Below are positions 8,213-15,909 of a DNA stretch of 47,090 bases, piece by piece. This stretch comes from Pseudomonadota bacterium (GTDB taxonomy: Bacteria > Desulfobacterota > Desulfovibrionia > Desulfovibrionales > Desulfovibrionaceae): assembly GCA_018817515.1 (NCBI GenBank), contig JAHIUD010000112.1, forward strand, positions 1-47,090, read 5' to 3'. Below the pieces are notes generated by a model. That model did not search any database, had not been told where the DNA came from, and was given only the letters and a program-made list of their open reading frames with translations. Positions within the stretch are counted from its first letter, which is position 1. Every line of letters begins with the position of its first letter. The translations under genes were made by a program, and so were the position numbers.

Positions 8213-8863
8213 ATGGCCGACCTGACCGCAGGCATGGACGCCTCCCTGGCCGCCAAGAAGGCCCAGGACAGCGAACTGGTGCAGCTCAAAACGCAGGTGG
8301 ACCGCCTGCGCAATGACCTGACCCCCGGCAAGACCAAGGACAAGAAGCTGCGCGAGGCCTGCACGAACTTCGAGGCCGTGTTCATCAGCAAGCTCTGGGA
8401 GCAGATGCGCGCAACCGTGCCCAAGGGCGGCTACCTGAACTCGCCCCAGGAGGACATGTACCGCTCCATGTTCGACCGCGACTTTTCTGAAAAGATGGCC
8501 AAGGATGGCGGCATCGGCCTGGGCGACATGCTCTACGGCCAGCTCAAGGGAAAGCTCAAGAACTCCACCAAGACCATCCAGGCTGACGGCGCATCGTCCG
8601 TTGCGCCCGCTGCGGCGCAGACTGCGGCCCTGGAGCAGGCGGTGGCCACGGCCCAGGCCGAATCGACCCTGACAAAGTCCCTGGGCCCGCTGACCCAGCG
8701 CGCCCAGGCCCAGGCCCCGGTGCGTCCGGCCTCGGTGGCGGGAGATGTCATGCCCGATGTCGAGGCGCTGGCCAAGCGCATCGAGGAAGCCTACGACCGC
8801 CGGGCCCAGTCCGCCGACGGCGCTGGCGCGACCACTGGCCGAAGACTTGCAGTAATCGGTTAG
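8213..8863 (+). CDS. flgJ: FlgJ-like rod-binding protein without muramidase domain
   Basis: The protein of 216 residues has only the N-terminal rod-binding domain of FlgJ, about residues 45-115, with ACTNFEAVFISKLWEQMRAT and SMFDRDFSEKMAKDGGIGLG. FlgJ caps the growing rod. In enterics it also has a C-terminal glucosaminidase; here that part is replaced by an Ala- and Gln-rich tail with no catalytic motif. Single-domain FlgJ is common outside gamma-proteobacteria, and a separate lytic enzyme is then needed to open the wall. The ATG starts one base after the flgI stop and a near-perfect ribosome site GGAGGTGAT (8199-8207) lies within flgI. Confidence 0.88.
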   Translation: MADLTAGMDASLAAKKAQDSELVQLKTQVDRLRNDLTPGKTKDKKLREACTNFEAVFISKLWEQMRATVPKGGYLNSPQEDMYRSMFDRDFSEKMAKDGGIGLGDMLYGQLKGKLKNSTKTIQADGASSVAPAAAQTAALEQAVATAQAESTLTKSLGPLTQRAQAQAPVRPASVAGDVMPDVEALAKRIEEAYDRRAQSADGAGATTGRRLAVIG

Positions 8864-8880
8864 CACCCTGTCCGAGAGTC

Positions 8881-8909
8881 TTGGCAGCGGTCCGGGTGAA
8901 CCACATAAA
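8881..8909 (+). promoter_or_regulatory. Possible sigma-70 promoter before flgN-flgK-flgL
   Basis: TTGGCA (8881-8886), 17 bases, CATAAA (8904-8909), followed by a strikingly AT-rich stretch up to 8932. The 85-base gap between flgJ and flgN is the only break in this part of the operon and looks like a separate promoter. The -10 match is only 4 of 6; I found no convincing sigma-54 or sigma-28 site here. Confidence 0.3.
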
Positions 8910-8948
8910 CATTTTAATTATTGAATTTTCTAGGGAGAGGAGGTCGGC

Positions 8949-9431
8949 GTGCTGCAACTTATCCAGGCAAATTTGTCCCGTCAGATTCGTGCACTGGAGC
9001 TTCTTTCCTCCCTGCTGGAAGAAGAATTTGCCGCCCTCATGGACCGCAGGCCCCAGGACGTGAGCGTTCTCGAACTCTCGCTCCAGGACTTGATGCGCCA
9101 ACTCGTGGCCGAACGCTATCAGCTCAGGCGCTTCATCAGCGTGGACTACCCGGGGCTGGAGCGCCTGCGCGACATCATGGCCAAGCTCCCGGTGGAGATG
9201 GCGGCCAAGCTGAGCGCCGACCTGGCGGAAATGGACAAGGCCGAGCAGCTCTGCGCCATGCAGGCCGACAAGAACCGTCAGCTGGCTCTGGGCCTCTTTG
9301 ACCAGAGCATGCAGCTCTTGACCCACTTGCACAGCGCCATCCAGCCCAAGCGTGGTGACGCGTACGGCAAGCGCGGTCGCTACACCAAGCCGCCGCAGGC
9401 CAATGCCAGCTTTTTCAGCGGGAGGCTTTAA
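8949..9431 (+). CDS. flgN: Flagellar export chaperone FlgN
   Basis: FlgN is the cytosolic chaperone for the hook-associated proteins FlgK and FlgL. The 160-residue protein is almost all helical, with heptad-rich segments (LLSSLLEEEFAALMDRRPQD, residues about 18-37, and LQDLMRQLVAERYQLRR), as in the FlgN family. The start is GTG at 8949, preceded by GGGAGAGGAGG at 8933-8943. Its stop codon directly abuts the flgK ATG. The position before flgK-flgL supports the assignment, since sequence similarity across FlgN proteins is low. Confidence 0.82.
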   Translation: MLQLIQANLSRQIRALELLSSLLEEEFAALMDRRPQDVSVLELSLQDLMRQLVAERYQLRRFISVDYPGLERLRDIMAKLPVEMAAKLSADLAEMDKAEQLCAMQADKNRQLALGLFDQSMQLLTHLHSAIQPKRGDAYGKRGRYTKPPQANASFFSGRL

Positions 9432-11561
9432 ATGTTCGGCGCCAACTCCATCCTCGACGTAGCCCGCACCGGGCTCTTTGCGGCCCAGGCCGCCATCTCG
9501 GTTACGGGCGAGAACATCGCCAACGTCAGCACCGAGGGCTACAGCCGCCGCACCGTCAGCTTCGAGGAAGCCTACAACATCGACTACATGCCCGGCCAGG
9601 TCGGCACGGGCGTATGGGCTTCTGAGATCCAGCGCCACTTCGACCAGAATGTGGAGACGCAGTATTACTCGCAGGCCTCCATGCGCGACCGCTGGGACGC
9701 GCTTTACACGCAGCTTCAGGGCGCTGAGAGCCTGTTCAACGAGTCCCAGGGCTATGGCCTGAGCTCAAGTCTGTCCACGTTCTTCGACAACTGGGAGGAC
9801 TTGACCCAGCGCACCGAGGATGCGGGCAGCCGCAGCCAGGTCATCGAGAGCGCCCAGACCCTGGTGTCCACCTTGAGCCAGGCTGACAGCGACCTTTTGC
9901 TCATGCAGCAGAAGGTCGACACCGCCATCACCCAGGAAGTGGGGAACGTCAACGACCTGCTCAAGCAGATCGCCGACCTGAACACCCAGATAAAGATCCA
10001 CGACGTGCCCGGCTCCAACAACGCCAACCAGCTCTACGACCAGCGCGGGGTGCTCGTGCGCGACTTGGCGCAGCTCGTGGACATCAACTACATCGACAAG
10101 GGCAGCGGCAACATCACCATCACCACCCAGTCCGGCCAGACCCTGCTGGACAATGAGCAGTACTTCTCCATCTCCTACGACAACGCCCAGTCCACCCAGT
10201 CGCTCATGGCCGAGTCGGACTTTGACGGCGACGTGTACTTCAACGGCACCGACAACCTCGAGTACACACTGGAGATCACCAGCGCCACCGGCGCCGGCAC
10301 CGGCACCACCGCCTCGGCCGCGACCTTCCGCGTGTCCGTGGACGGCGGCAACACCTGGCTGAAGAACGCCGACGGCACGGACCAGGTCTTCTACGCCCGG
10401 CCCGAGGACAACATGGTCCAGGTAGGCAACATCCAGGTGTGGTTCGGCTCCGCCACCGATTCCGCCACCTCGCCGAGCACAGCCTTCACCCAGGGCGACC
10501 GTTTCACCATCGTGCCCAAGAAGGCGCTGTACTGGAACCAGAACACCTCCACCAAGGAGATCATCTCTCCGGTCACCAGCCTGACGGGCGTGGACCAGCC
10601 CAACCGCCTCGAAGGCGGCAGCCTGGCGGGGCTCATCAACTTCAAGGACGACTACGTCGGCAAGTACCGGGAAAACCTGGACGCCATCGCCGAGACCGTT
10701 GCCTGGGAAGTCAACCGCCGCCACAGCCAGGGCGTCGGCCTGGATAAGCTGACAGACGTGCAGGGCTCCTACTCCGTGGTCAGCGACACCCGCGCCCTGG
10801 CCAGCGGCTCCTCTGGCCTGGTCTACGCCGACAAGCTCACCAGCGGCAGCGCCAACATCTACATCTACAACTCGAGCACCGGCCTGCTCATCTCCGGCGC
10901 AGCCCTGGACTTCAACTCCTCGCTCCTGGGCCAGCAGAATTTCGACCCGGCCACCACGACCCTCAACGACGTGCGTGACGCCATCAACAGCACCTTCGGC
11001 ACGTATCTTTCGGCCACGGTGGTCAACCACAAGCTGTCCATCTCGGCCAAGGACGGCTACGAGTTCGCCTTTGGCACGGACACCACAGGCGTTGTGGCGG
11101 CCCTTGGCCTGAACACCTTCTTTGACGGCTCCTCTTGCCGCGACCTTTCCGTGAACACCAAAATCACCACAAACGAGAGCAATCTGGCCACAGGGCACGT
11201 CAACGGCGCGGGCGAGGCCAACCAGGGCGACGCGACAACGGCCAAGGCCATCGCGGACCTGCGCAGCACGCTGGTGGAAATCAACACCCTGCGCGGCGGC
11301 ACCGTGAACCAGAGCATCGTCAAGTATTACGACAGCCTGGTCGCCACCGTCGGCTCGGACACCGCTTCGGTGAAGTTCAGCTACGAATACAAGAAGACCC
11401 TGGCGAGCGATCTGGATGACCGCCAGCAGTCCATCTCCGGCGTCAACCTCGACGAAGAGATGGCGGCGCTCATCAAGTATCAGCATGCCTACACAGCCGC
11501 GGCCAAGCTCATCACCACCGCGGACCAGATGCTGCAAACCCTGCTTTCACTCAAGTCCTAA
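9432..11561 (+). CDS. flgK: Flagellar hook-associated protein 1 FlgK
   Basis: FlgK is the first hook-filament junction protein. The 709-residue protein has the N-terminal rod/hook signature TGENIANVSTEGYSRRTVSF (about residues 26-45), a conserved helical region to about residue 200 (NANQLYDQRGVLVRDLAQLV), and the C-terminal signature VNLDEEMAALIKYQHAYTAA (about 676-695) ending ITTADQMLQTLLSLKS. It is longer than enteric FlgK (about 547) because of a Gly/Ser/Thr/Asn-rich middle, roughly residues 230-600, presumably surface-exposed. It starts at the base after the flgN stop; flgL follows after 16 bases. Confidence 0.95.
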   Translation: MFGANSILDVARTGLFAAQAAISVTGENIANVSTEGYSRRTVSFEEAYNIDYMPGQVGTGVWASEIQRHFDQNVETQYYSQASMRDRWDALYTQLQGAESLFNESQGYGLSSSLSTFFDNWEDLTQRTEDAGSRSQVIESAQTLVSTLSQADSDLLLMQQKVDTAITQEVGNVNDLLKQIADLNTQIKIHDVPGSNNANQLYDQRGVLVRDLAQLVDINYIDKGSGNITITTQSGQTLLDNEQYFSISYDNAQSTQSLMAESDFDGDVYFNGTDNLEYTLEITSATGAGTGTTASAATFRVSVDGGNTWLKNADGTDQVFYARPEDNMVQVGNIQVWFGSATDSATSPSTAFTQGDRFTIVPKKALYWNQNTSTKEIISPVTSLTGVDQPNRLEGGSLAGLINFKDDYVGKYRENLDAIAETVAWEVNRRHSQGVGLDKLTDVQGSYSVVSDTRALASGSSGLVYADKLTSGSANIYIYNSSTGLLISGAALDFNSSLLGQQNFDPATTTLNDVRDAINSTFGTYLSATVVNHKLSISAKDGYEFAFGTDTTGVVAALGLNTFFDGSSCRDLSVNTKITTNESNLATGHVNGAGEANQGDATTAKAIADLRSTLVEINTLRGGTVNQSIVKYYDSLVATVGSDTASVKFSYEYKKTLASDLDDRQQSISGVNLDEEMAALIKYQHAYTAAAKLITTADQMLQTLLSLKS

Positions 11562-11577
11562 GGGCAGGAGGAACGAG

Positions 11578-13233
11578 ATGTTCCGTATATCGCAGAACCA
11601 GCTTTACAATCAGTACCTCAGCGGTATGAACAGTTCGCTCTCCACCCTTGTCGAGCTGAACCTGCAGGCGCAGACCCAAAAGCGCGTCAACAAGCCTTCG
11701 GATGATCCGACGGCCACGGCGCGCATTCTGGATCACCGCGACACGCTGCACGCCTACGACCAGTATTCCACCAACCTGGACACGGCCAAGGGCTGGCTGA
11801 GCATGAGCGACTCCACCCTGACGCAGGTGTCGACCATCATCACCCGCGCCAAGGAACTGGCCGAGCAGGCCGCCACCGGCACCATGTCCGCGGAGAACCG
11901 CGAGCAGTTGAGCTACGAAGCGCGCCAGCTGTTTGACCAGCTCCTGGAGCTGGGCAACATGAAGTACGAGGACAAGAGCATCTACGCCGGGCAGAAGACC
12001 GACCAGAACGCCTTCCGCGAAGTGCTCTGGATGACCACCAACGACTCATCGTTGACCACGAGCAACAGCTTCCAGATCGATGGCTTCTCGCAGAAGACCA
12101 CGCTGGTGCAGTTCACCGACGCCTCTGGAGCGACAGCGTCCGGCGGCTCGATCAACATGAACGACCCGAACACCCGCGTGCGCTACAGCATCGACGGCGG
12201 CAAGACCTTCCTGACTGACGGCAGCGTGACCACGGACCCCACCACCGGCAAGGTGCTCTTGACCTTGCCCCAGAGCGGTGCTTCCGTGACCTTTGACCAC
12301 AACGCCCAGGTGCGCGTCACCGATACCGCCAACACCAACGACTCCAAGGGCTCCTGGCTCTGGTTGCGGCCTTCCGCCGTGTACCAGGGCGACGACGCCG
12401 ACTCCATCAAGGTCAGCTCCATGGGCACGGGCACGCAGCTCATCTCGGCCGAGGCCACCGGGGCCTTCCCCGGCAGCACCCTGGTGCGCATCGAGAACAA
12501 CACCACTCTGGACGGCGTGATCAACTATTCCTACAGCATGGACAACGGCCTGTCCTGGGTCACGGGAAACAGCGTGGCCGCGGACTCCACGGCCAGCAAT
12601 GCCATGCTCAATGTCGCCGGGGGCGGCGTGTTGACGCTGAACTCCAATGGCGGAAACGGCCTCCTGGCCGGTGCGCAGTTCCTGATCTCGCCGCGCACCG
12701 CAGCCATCTCGCTCCAGGTGAACGTCAGCGAGACCGTGCGCATCAACGACGTGGGCAAGGACATTTTCGGCGGCATCTACCAGGACCCGGACCTGGTGGC
12801 GGGCAACGGCGGGGCGCGTCTGGGCCTTACCAGCAGCAACGCCTCTGCGGTGTTCAGCACCAACTCCTCGAACTTCACCTCCAGCAATGGCGGCATAGTC
12901 AGCAAGAACCTCTTTGAGACCATGGGCAATCTTGTGGCCTTCCTTGAGACCAATACCCAAAGCGGCGTGCAGCAATGCCTGGAGAGCCTCAAGGCCTCGC
13001 AGCAGCAGGTGCTGACGAGCGTGGCCAGCGTGGGCGGGCGGGAGAACCGGCTGAACATCACCTCGAACATTTTGTCGAACCTGACGCTCAACGAGAACGA
13101 GCGCATCAGCGCGGAAGAGGACATCGACATCGGCGAGCTCATGACCAAGCTCACGCAGCAGCAGACGGTATATCAGGCCGTGCTCAAGTCCTCGTCCATG
13201 ATCATGCAGATGAACCTCATGCAGTACATATAA
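11578..13233 (+). CDS. flgL: Flagellar hook-associated protein 3 FlgL
   Basis: FlgL joins FlgK to the flagellin filament. The 551-residue protein begins MFRISQNQLYNQYLSGMNSS and carries the flagellin/FlgL N-terminal region (NKPSDDPTATARILDHRDTL, WLSMSDSTLTQVSTIITRAK). Its C-terminal helices include QVLTSVASVGGRENRLNITS and end SSMIMQMNLMQYI. It is much longer than the 317 residues of enteric FlgL. Extra beta-rich sequence lies between about residues 150 and 440, with two similar segments RVRYSIDGGKTFLTDG and INYSYSMDNGLSWVTG that suggest a repeated domain. Start chosen at 11578 (GGAGG 7 bases before); the longer open frame overlaps flgK and reads as antisignal. Confidence 0.94.
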   Translation: MFRISQNQLYNQYLSGMNSSLSTLVELNLQAQTQKRVNKPSDDPTATARILDHRDTLHAYDQYSTNLDTAKGWLSMSDSTLTQVSTIITRAKELAEQAATGTMSAENREQLSYEARQLFDQLLELGNMKYEDKSIYAGQKTDQNAFREVLWMTTNDSSLTTSNSFQIDGFSQKTTLVQFTDASGATASGGSINMNDPNTRVRYSIDGGKTFLTDGSVTTDPTTGKVLLTLPQSGASVTFDHNAQVRVTDTANTNDSKGSWLWLRPSAVYQGDDADSIKVSSMGTGTQLISAEATGAFPGSTLVRIENNTTLDGVINYSYSMDNGLSWVTGNSVAADSTASNAMLNVAGGGVLTLNSNGGNGLLAGAQFLISPRTAAISLQVNVSETVRINDVGKDIFGGIYQDPDLVAGNGGARLGLTSSNASAVFSTNSSNFTSSNGGIVSKNLFETMGNLVAFLETNTQSGVQQCLESLKASQQQVLTSVASVGGRENRLNITSNILSNLTLNENERISAEEDIDIGELMTKLTQQQTVYQAVLKSSSMIMQMNLMQYI

Positions 13234-13281
13234 GGCGCGTTCCGGGCTGGACTTTCCTGCGGCCCTCGGATAGCTTGCCAC

Positions 13282-13310
13282 AAGCCGGGTCCTGTTGGCG
13301 CGGCTTTTTT
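13282..13310 (+). terminator. Probable intrinsic terminator after flgL
   Basis: AAGCCG (13282-13287) pairs with CGGCTT (13301-13306), running into six T ending at 13310. The loop of 13 bases contains a possible inner pairing. It lies 49 bases after the flgL stop and 29 before the csrA ATG, so csrA may have its own promoter or depend on read-through. Confidence 0.5.
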
Positions 13311-13338
13311 ATACGACACGTTTAGGATTCGAGGAAAC

Positions 13339-13578
13339 ATGCTCATCCTCACACGGCGGCCCGGAGAAAGTCTCTATCTGGGCGAAAACATAAAGCTCAA
13401 GGTGTTGAGCATCCAGGGAAAGCAGATCAAGCTCGGGCTTGATGTGCCTGAAGACATGACGGTGTACAGGGAAGAAGTGTACCTCAAGATCAAAGAGCAG
13501 AACAGCCTGGCCCTTGAGGCCAGTCAGCAGGATCTGCTCGCGGCGGCGTCGTTATGGCAGGAAGAAGCAAAAAAATAG
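13339..13578 (+). CDS. csrA: Carbon storage regulator CsrA
   Basis: CsrA dimers bind GGA-containing hairpins in mRNA leaders and control translation, including flagellin. The 79-residue protein begins [20 protein letters not shown] and has the full beta-strand core through [20 protein letters not shown]. The C-terminal tail is longer than in Escherichia coli CsrA (61 residues), as in flagellar-linked CsrA proteins. GAGGAAA precedes the ATG. The end of the gene overlaps fliW by 25 bases. FliW binding to CsrA relieves repression; this pairing in the flagellar cluster is the known CsrA-FliW-flagellin switch, here inferred from gene content. Confidence 0.95.
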   Translation: MLILTRRPGESLYLGENIKLKVLSIQGKQIKLGLDVPEDMTVYREEVYLKIKEQNSLALEASQQDLLAAASLWQEEAKK

Positions 13579-14027
13579 TCATCAGGACGAAGCTGGGCGA
13601 GCGGGAAATCGCGCGCGACAGCATCATTTATTTCCCGCACGGGCTCATCGGCCTGGACGATAAGCGGGATTTTGTCCTCATCCAGGTGCGCGAGAACTCC
13701 CCGTTCCTGCTCCTGCAGTGCGTCACCGACGCGCAGCTGGGCCTGCTCGTGGCCGATCCGTATCCCTTCCTGCCGGACTACAACGTCAAGCTCGAAGCCC
13801 CGGAAAAGAAGACCTTGCGCGTGGAGAGCATCCGGCAGATCGCCGTGCTCGTCACCGTGACCATCCCCAAGGACAACCCGGAGATGACCACTCTGAATCT
13901 CTCCGGCCCGATCATCCTGAACACCAAGGCGCGCCTGGGCCTGCAGGCCCCGCAGGTGGATGCCAAGTACCCCACGCATTTCCGTTTGGTGGACGCGCAG
14001 CGCGCCCAGAAGCCCGAGCCCGAATAG
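13554..14027 (+). CDS. fliW: Flagellar assembly factor FliW
   Basis: FliW binds flagellin and CsrA and couples flagellin level to CsrA activity. The 157-residue protein has the family pattern [20 protein letters not shown] (about residues 23-42), then [20 protein letters not shown], and a C-terminal part with [20 protein letters not shown]. Length is usual. The ATG at 13554 lies inside csrA and lacks a clear ribosome site, so translation is likely coupled to csrA. It ends the rightward flagellar block. Confidence 0.94.
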   Translation: MAGRSKKIVIRTKLGEREIARDSIIYFPHGLIGLDDKRDFVLIQVRENSPFLLLQCVTDAQLGLLVADPYPFLPDYNVKLEAPEKKTLRVESIRQIAVLVTVTIPKDNPEMTTLNLSGPIILNTKARLGLQAPQVDAKYPTHFRLVDAQRAQKPEPE

Positions 14028-14069
14028 CCCCGCTCCGCTCGTTCTCCATCACCAAGCACAAGAATAACA

Positions 14070-14107
14070 AAACACAAAAATCTCCCTGGCAGCCTGCTGC
14101 CGGGAGA
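14070..14107 (-). terminator. Intrinsic terminator of the flgM operon
   Basis: On the minus strand TCTCCC-GGCAG-CAGG-CTGCC-A-GGGAGA forms an 11-bp stem with one bulged base and a four-base loop, followed by TTTTTGTGTTTTG. It lies 45 bases beyond the flgM stop, between the convergent fliW and flgM genes. Confidence 0.85.
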
Positions 14108-14151
14108 GCCTCCACCACCTGCGCGCGCCGGGATGTCCCGGCACGTTCAGT

Positions 14152-14466
14152 CTATCTGATGAGGTTCACGTCGTCGCGGATCAGGTTGGCGGCGGCCTTC
14201 TTGATGTCCGGCTTGTAGGTGCCGCTCTGCACCTGTTCCTTCAGCGTGCGGACCTTTTCCGCGCGCGTGTCCGGTGCTGCGTTGGCCGCGACCATGGTCG
14301 CGCCAAGCAGCCTGGCCTCGGGAGACAGGGCGACCTTGTCGCCGGTGTTCTGCTCCGCAGGGCTGTTCTGCCGGTTCACGGCCTGATCTTGCTGCGCGCG
14401 CTGGTTCTCCTGCAACCGGTTGGTTGCGTAGGGGTCCAGCCCTCCGTATACCTTCTTTATGTCCAT
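14152..14466 (-). CDS. flgM: Anti-sigma-28 factor FlgM
   Basis: FlgM holds sigma-28 (FliA) inactive until it is exported through the finished hook. The 104-residue protein has a variable Gln/Asn-rich N-terminal half (disordered in known FlgM) and the C-terminal sigma-binding region with VALSPEARLLGATMVAA and RAEKVRTLKEQVQSGTYKPD, followed by IKKAAANLIRDDVN. Length is usual. It lies 27 bases downstream of the 138-residue gene on the minus strand, and both are behind a sigma-28-type promoter, giving feedback of sigma-28 on its inhibitor. A strong terminator follows. Confidence 0.92.
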   Translation of the reverse strand: MDIKKVYGGLDPYATNRLQENQRAQQDQAVNRQNSPAEQNTGDKVALSPEARLLGATMVAANAAPDTRAEKVRTLKEQVQSGTYKPDIKKAAANLIRDDVNLIR

Positions 14467-14493
14467 GACGCCTCCCCCCCATCTTCAGGGGTA

Positions 14494-14910
14494 TCAAAGC
14501 ATGGTGCCATCGACCCTGTCCAGGGTTATTTCCCAGAGCCTGCGCAGGATGCGCATCTTCTCGTCAGGATCGATCTCCTTGGCCCCCTCCTCGGTCTGGC
14601 GCAGCAGCTGCACTTCGCCGCCATCCAGAGGGTAGTCAAACAGCACCTTTTCGCCCAAATCCTGCTCCAGATCCTCCAGCACCCCGTTGACCACCGGGTT
14701 CTCCTGGCCATTGACCAGCAGATTTTCGATGACTTCCTGGGCGATGCGTTCAACAAGTTCCTTGCGCTTGGCCTCGCGTGAGATGGTCAGCTGGTCCTGC
14801 GCACCCGAAAGAACAAGCGCCCTCTTGAAGCGGGCCAGCCGCTTGGCGCTTGTGAGCTGCTTACCGTAAGTACGCAGCATCAGGCGAACATTAACCGGGT
14901 GAACAACCAT
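14494..14910 (-). CDS. FlgM-associated conserved protein (DVU0524-like)
   Basis: A 138-residue soluble protein with no signal peptide or membrane segment. It starts MVVHPVNVRLMLRTYGKQLT and is helical and charged, with REAKRKELVERIAQEVIENL and a C-terminal DEKMRILRRLWEITLDRVDG. I recognise it as the conserved gene that accompanies flgM in Desulfovibrio (the DVU0524 type), whose function is not known to me. Its place directly ahead of flgM behind a sigma-28 promoter argues for a flagellar regulatory or export role. AGGAG stands 9 bases before the ATG. The family match is from memory of gene order, not a search. Confidence 0.75.
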   Translation of the reverse strand: MVVHPVNVRLMLRTYGKQLTSAKRLARFKRALVLSGAQDQLTISREAKRKELVERIAQEVIENLLVNGQENPVVNGVLEDLEQDLGEKVLFDYPLDGGEVQLLRQTEEGAKEIDPDEKMRILRRLWEITLDRVDGTML

Positions 14911-14935
14911 CTCATATACTCCTAGCTTGATACCC

Positions 14936-14963
14936 TTATCGTCAGCAGTCGGGAATAACTTTA
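14936..14963 (-). promoter_or_regulatory. Sigma-28 (FliA) promoter of the flgM operon
   Basis: On the minus strand TAAAGTTA (TAAA at 14960-14963) is followed by GACGATAA (14936-14943). This matches the FliA consensus TAAAGTTT...GCCGATAA with one mismatch in each half; the spacer is 16 bases after TAAA against the usual 15. The start codon at 14910 is about 20 bases beyond the expected transcription start. Confidence 0.7.
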
Positions 14964-15054
14964 GGGGTCAAGGCCAAAAAATGTGAAACTTTTTTGAAAT
15001 TTCTCGTCTGCGCGTTGTGTTGTATGTTTCTGCGGATTTGACTAGTGTTGGCGC

Positions 15055-15906
15055 ATGAACAGGCAGCTTACCTCCTTTCTTGTGATGACGCGCCCCGGCG
15101 ATGCCGCAGCCCTGGCCTTGGGGCACGAACTGGAGGCCTGGCTTGCGTCCCGCGGGGCCAAGGCCTTTTTGTGCGAGCATCGCTCGACCCGGGGCGCCGG
15201 GACCTGCAAGCTGCCCGAGGGGGAGTTCGACGCCGTGCTTGTGCTCGGCGGCGACGGCACCTTCATTGGCGTGGCCCGCATGAGCCTGGGCCACGGGTTG
15301 CCGCTTCTGGGGCTGAACCTTGGCAGGGTAGGCTTTCTGGCCGAGCCCGCAGGGGACTGGCAAAAGAGCCTTGGGGCGCTGCTGGCCGGGTCTTACACCC
15401 TGTCGCGGCGGGTCAGCCTCTCCTATGCTGTCCGGCGCGGGGGGGAGAGCGTCTGCTCGGGCCGGGCCATCAACGATCTTGTGGTCAGCCGGGGCGAGCT
15501 GGCCCGGCTCATCCGCCTGCTGGTCCTGCGCGACGGCGAACGGGTGGGAGCCATGCGCTCCGATGGCCTGATCATCTCGACGCCAACGGGCTCCACAGCC
15601 TATGGCTTCTCCGCTGGCGGACCGCTGGTGCATCCGGAGATGGAGGCCCTGTGCCTGACGCCGGTGTGCCCGTTCCTGAATAATTTCCGGCCGGTGGTCC
15701 TGCCTGCCGAGGGCGAGCTTTCCGTGGTGGTGGAGGATCAGGCGGGCGAGGTGCGCCTGTCGGTGGACGGGCAGCGCTCCTTCGCCCTGGAGGCGGGGGA
15801 TGTGGTGCTCGTGCGCCGCGCCCCGGACGACATGCTCCTGGCCGAGACGGACAAGACATCCTACTTCGCCAAACTGGCGAGCAAAGGCTTCTTTACCGAG
15901 AGGTGA
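15055..15906 (+). CDS. nadK: NAD kinase
   Basis: Phosphorylates NAD to NADP with ATP or polyphosphate. The 283-residue protein has the diagnostic GGDGTF motif (in VLVLGGDGTFIGVARMSLGH, about residues 62-81), then LLGLNLGRVGFLAE, the second-domain segment SDGLIISTPTGSTAYGFSAG and the C-terminal VRLSVDGQRSFALEAGD. Length is normal. The ATG has only a weak ribosome site. It diverges from the flgM operon across a 144-base AT-rich gap, and the next gene starts 3 bases after its stop, so the two are translated together. Confidence 0.95.
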   Translation: MNRQLTSFLVMTRPGDAAALALGHELEAWLASRGAKAFLCEHRSTRGAGTCKLPEGEFDAVLVLGGDGTFIGVARMSLGHGLPLLGLNLGRVGFLAEPAGDWQKSLGALLAGSYTLSRRVSLSYAVRRGGESVCSGRAINDLVVSRGELARLIRLLVLRDGERVGAMRSDGLIISTPTGSTAYGFSAGGPLVHPEMEALCLTPVCPFLNNFRPVVLPAEGELSVVVEDQAGEVRLSVDGQRSFALEAGDVVLVRRAPDDMLLAETDKTSYFAKLASKGFFTER

Positions 15907-15909
15907 CCC

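Noticed and set aside
8213-8863. Annotation of flgJ as a flagellar muramidase
   Set aside because: Only the rod-binding domain is present; the glucosaminidase part is missing.
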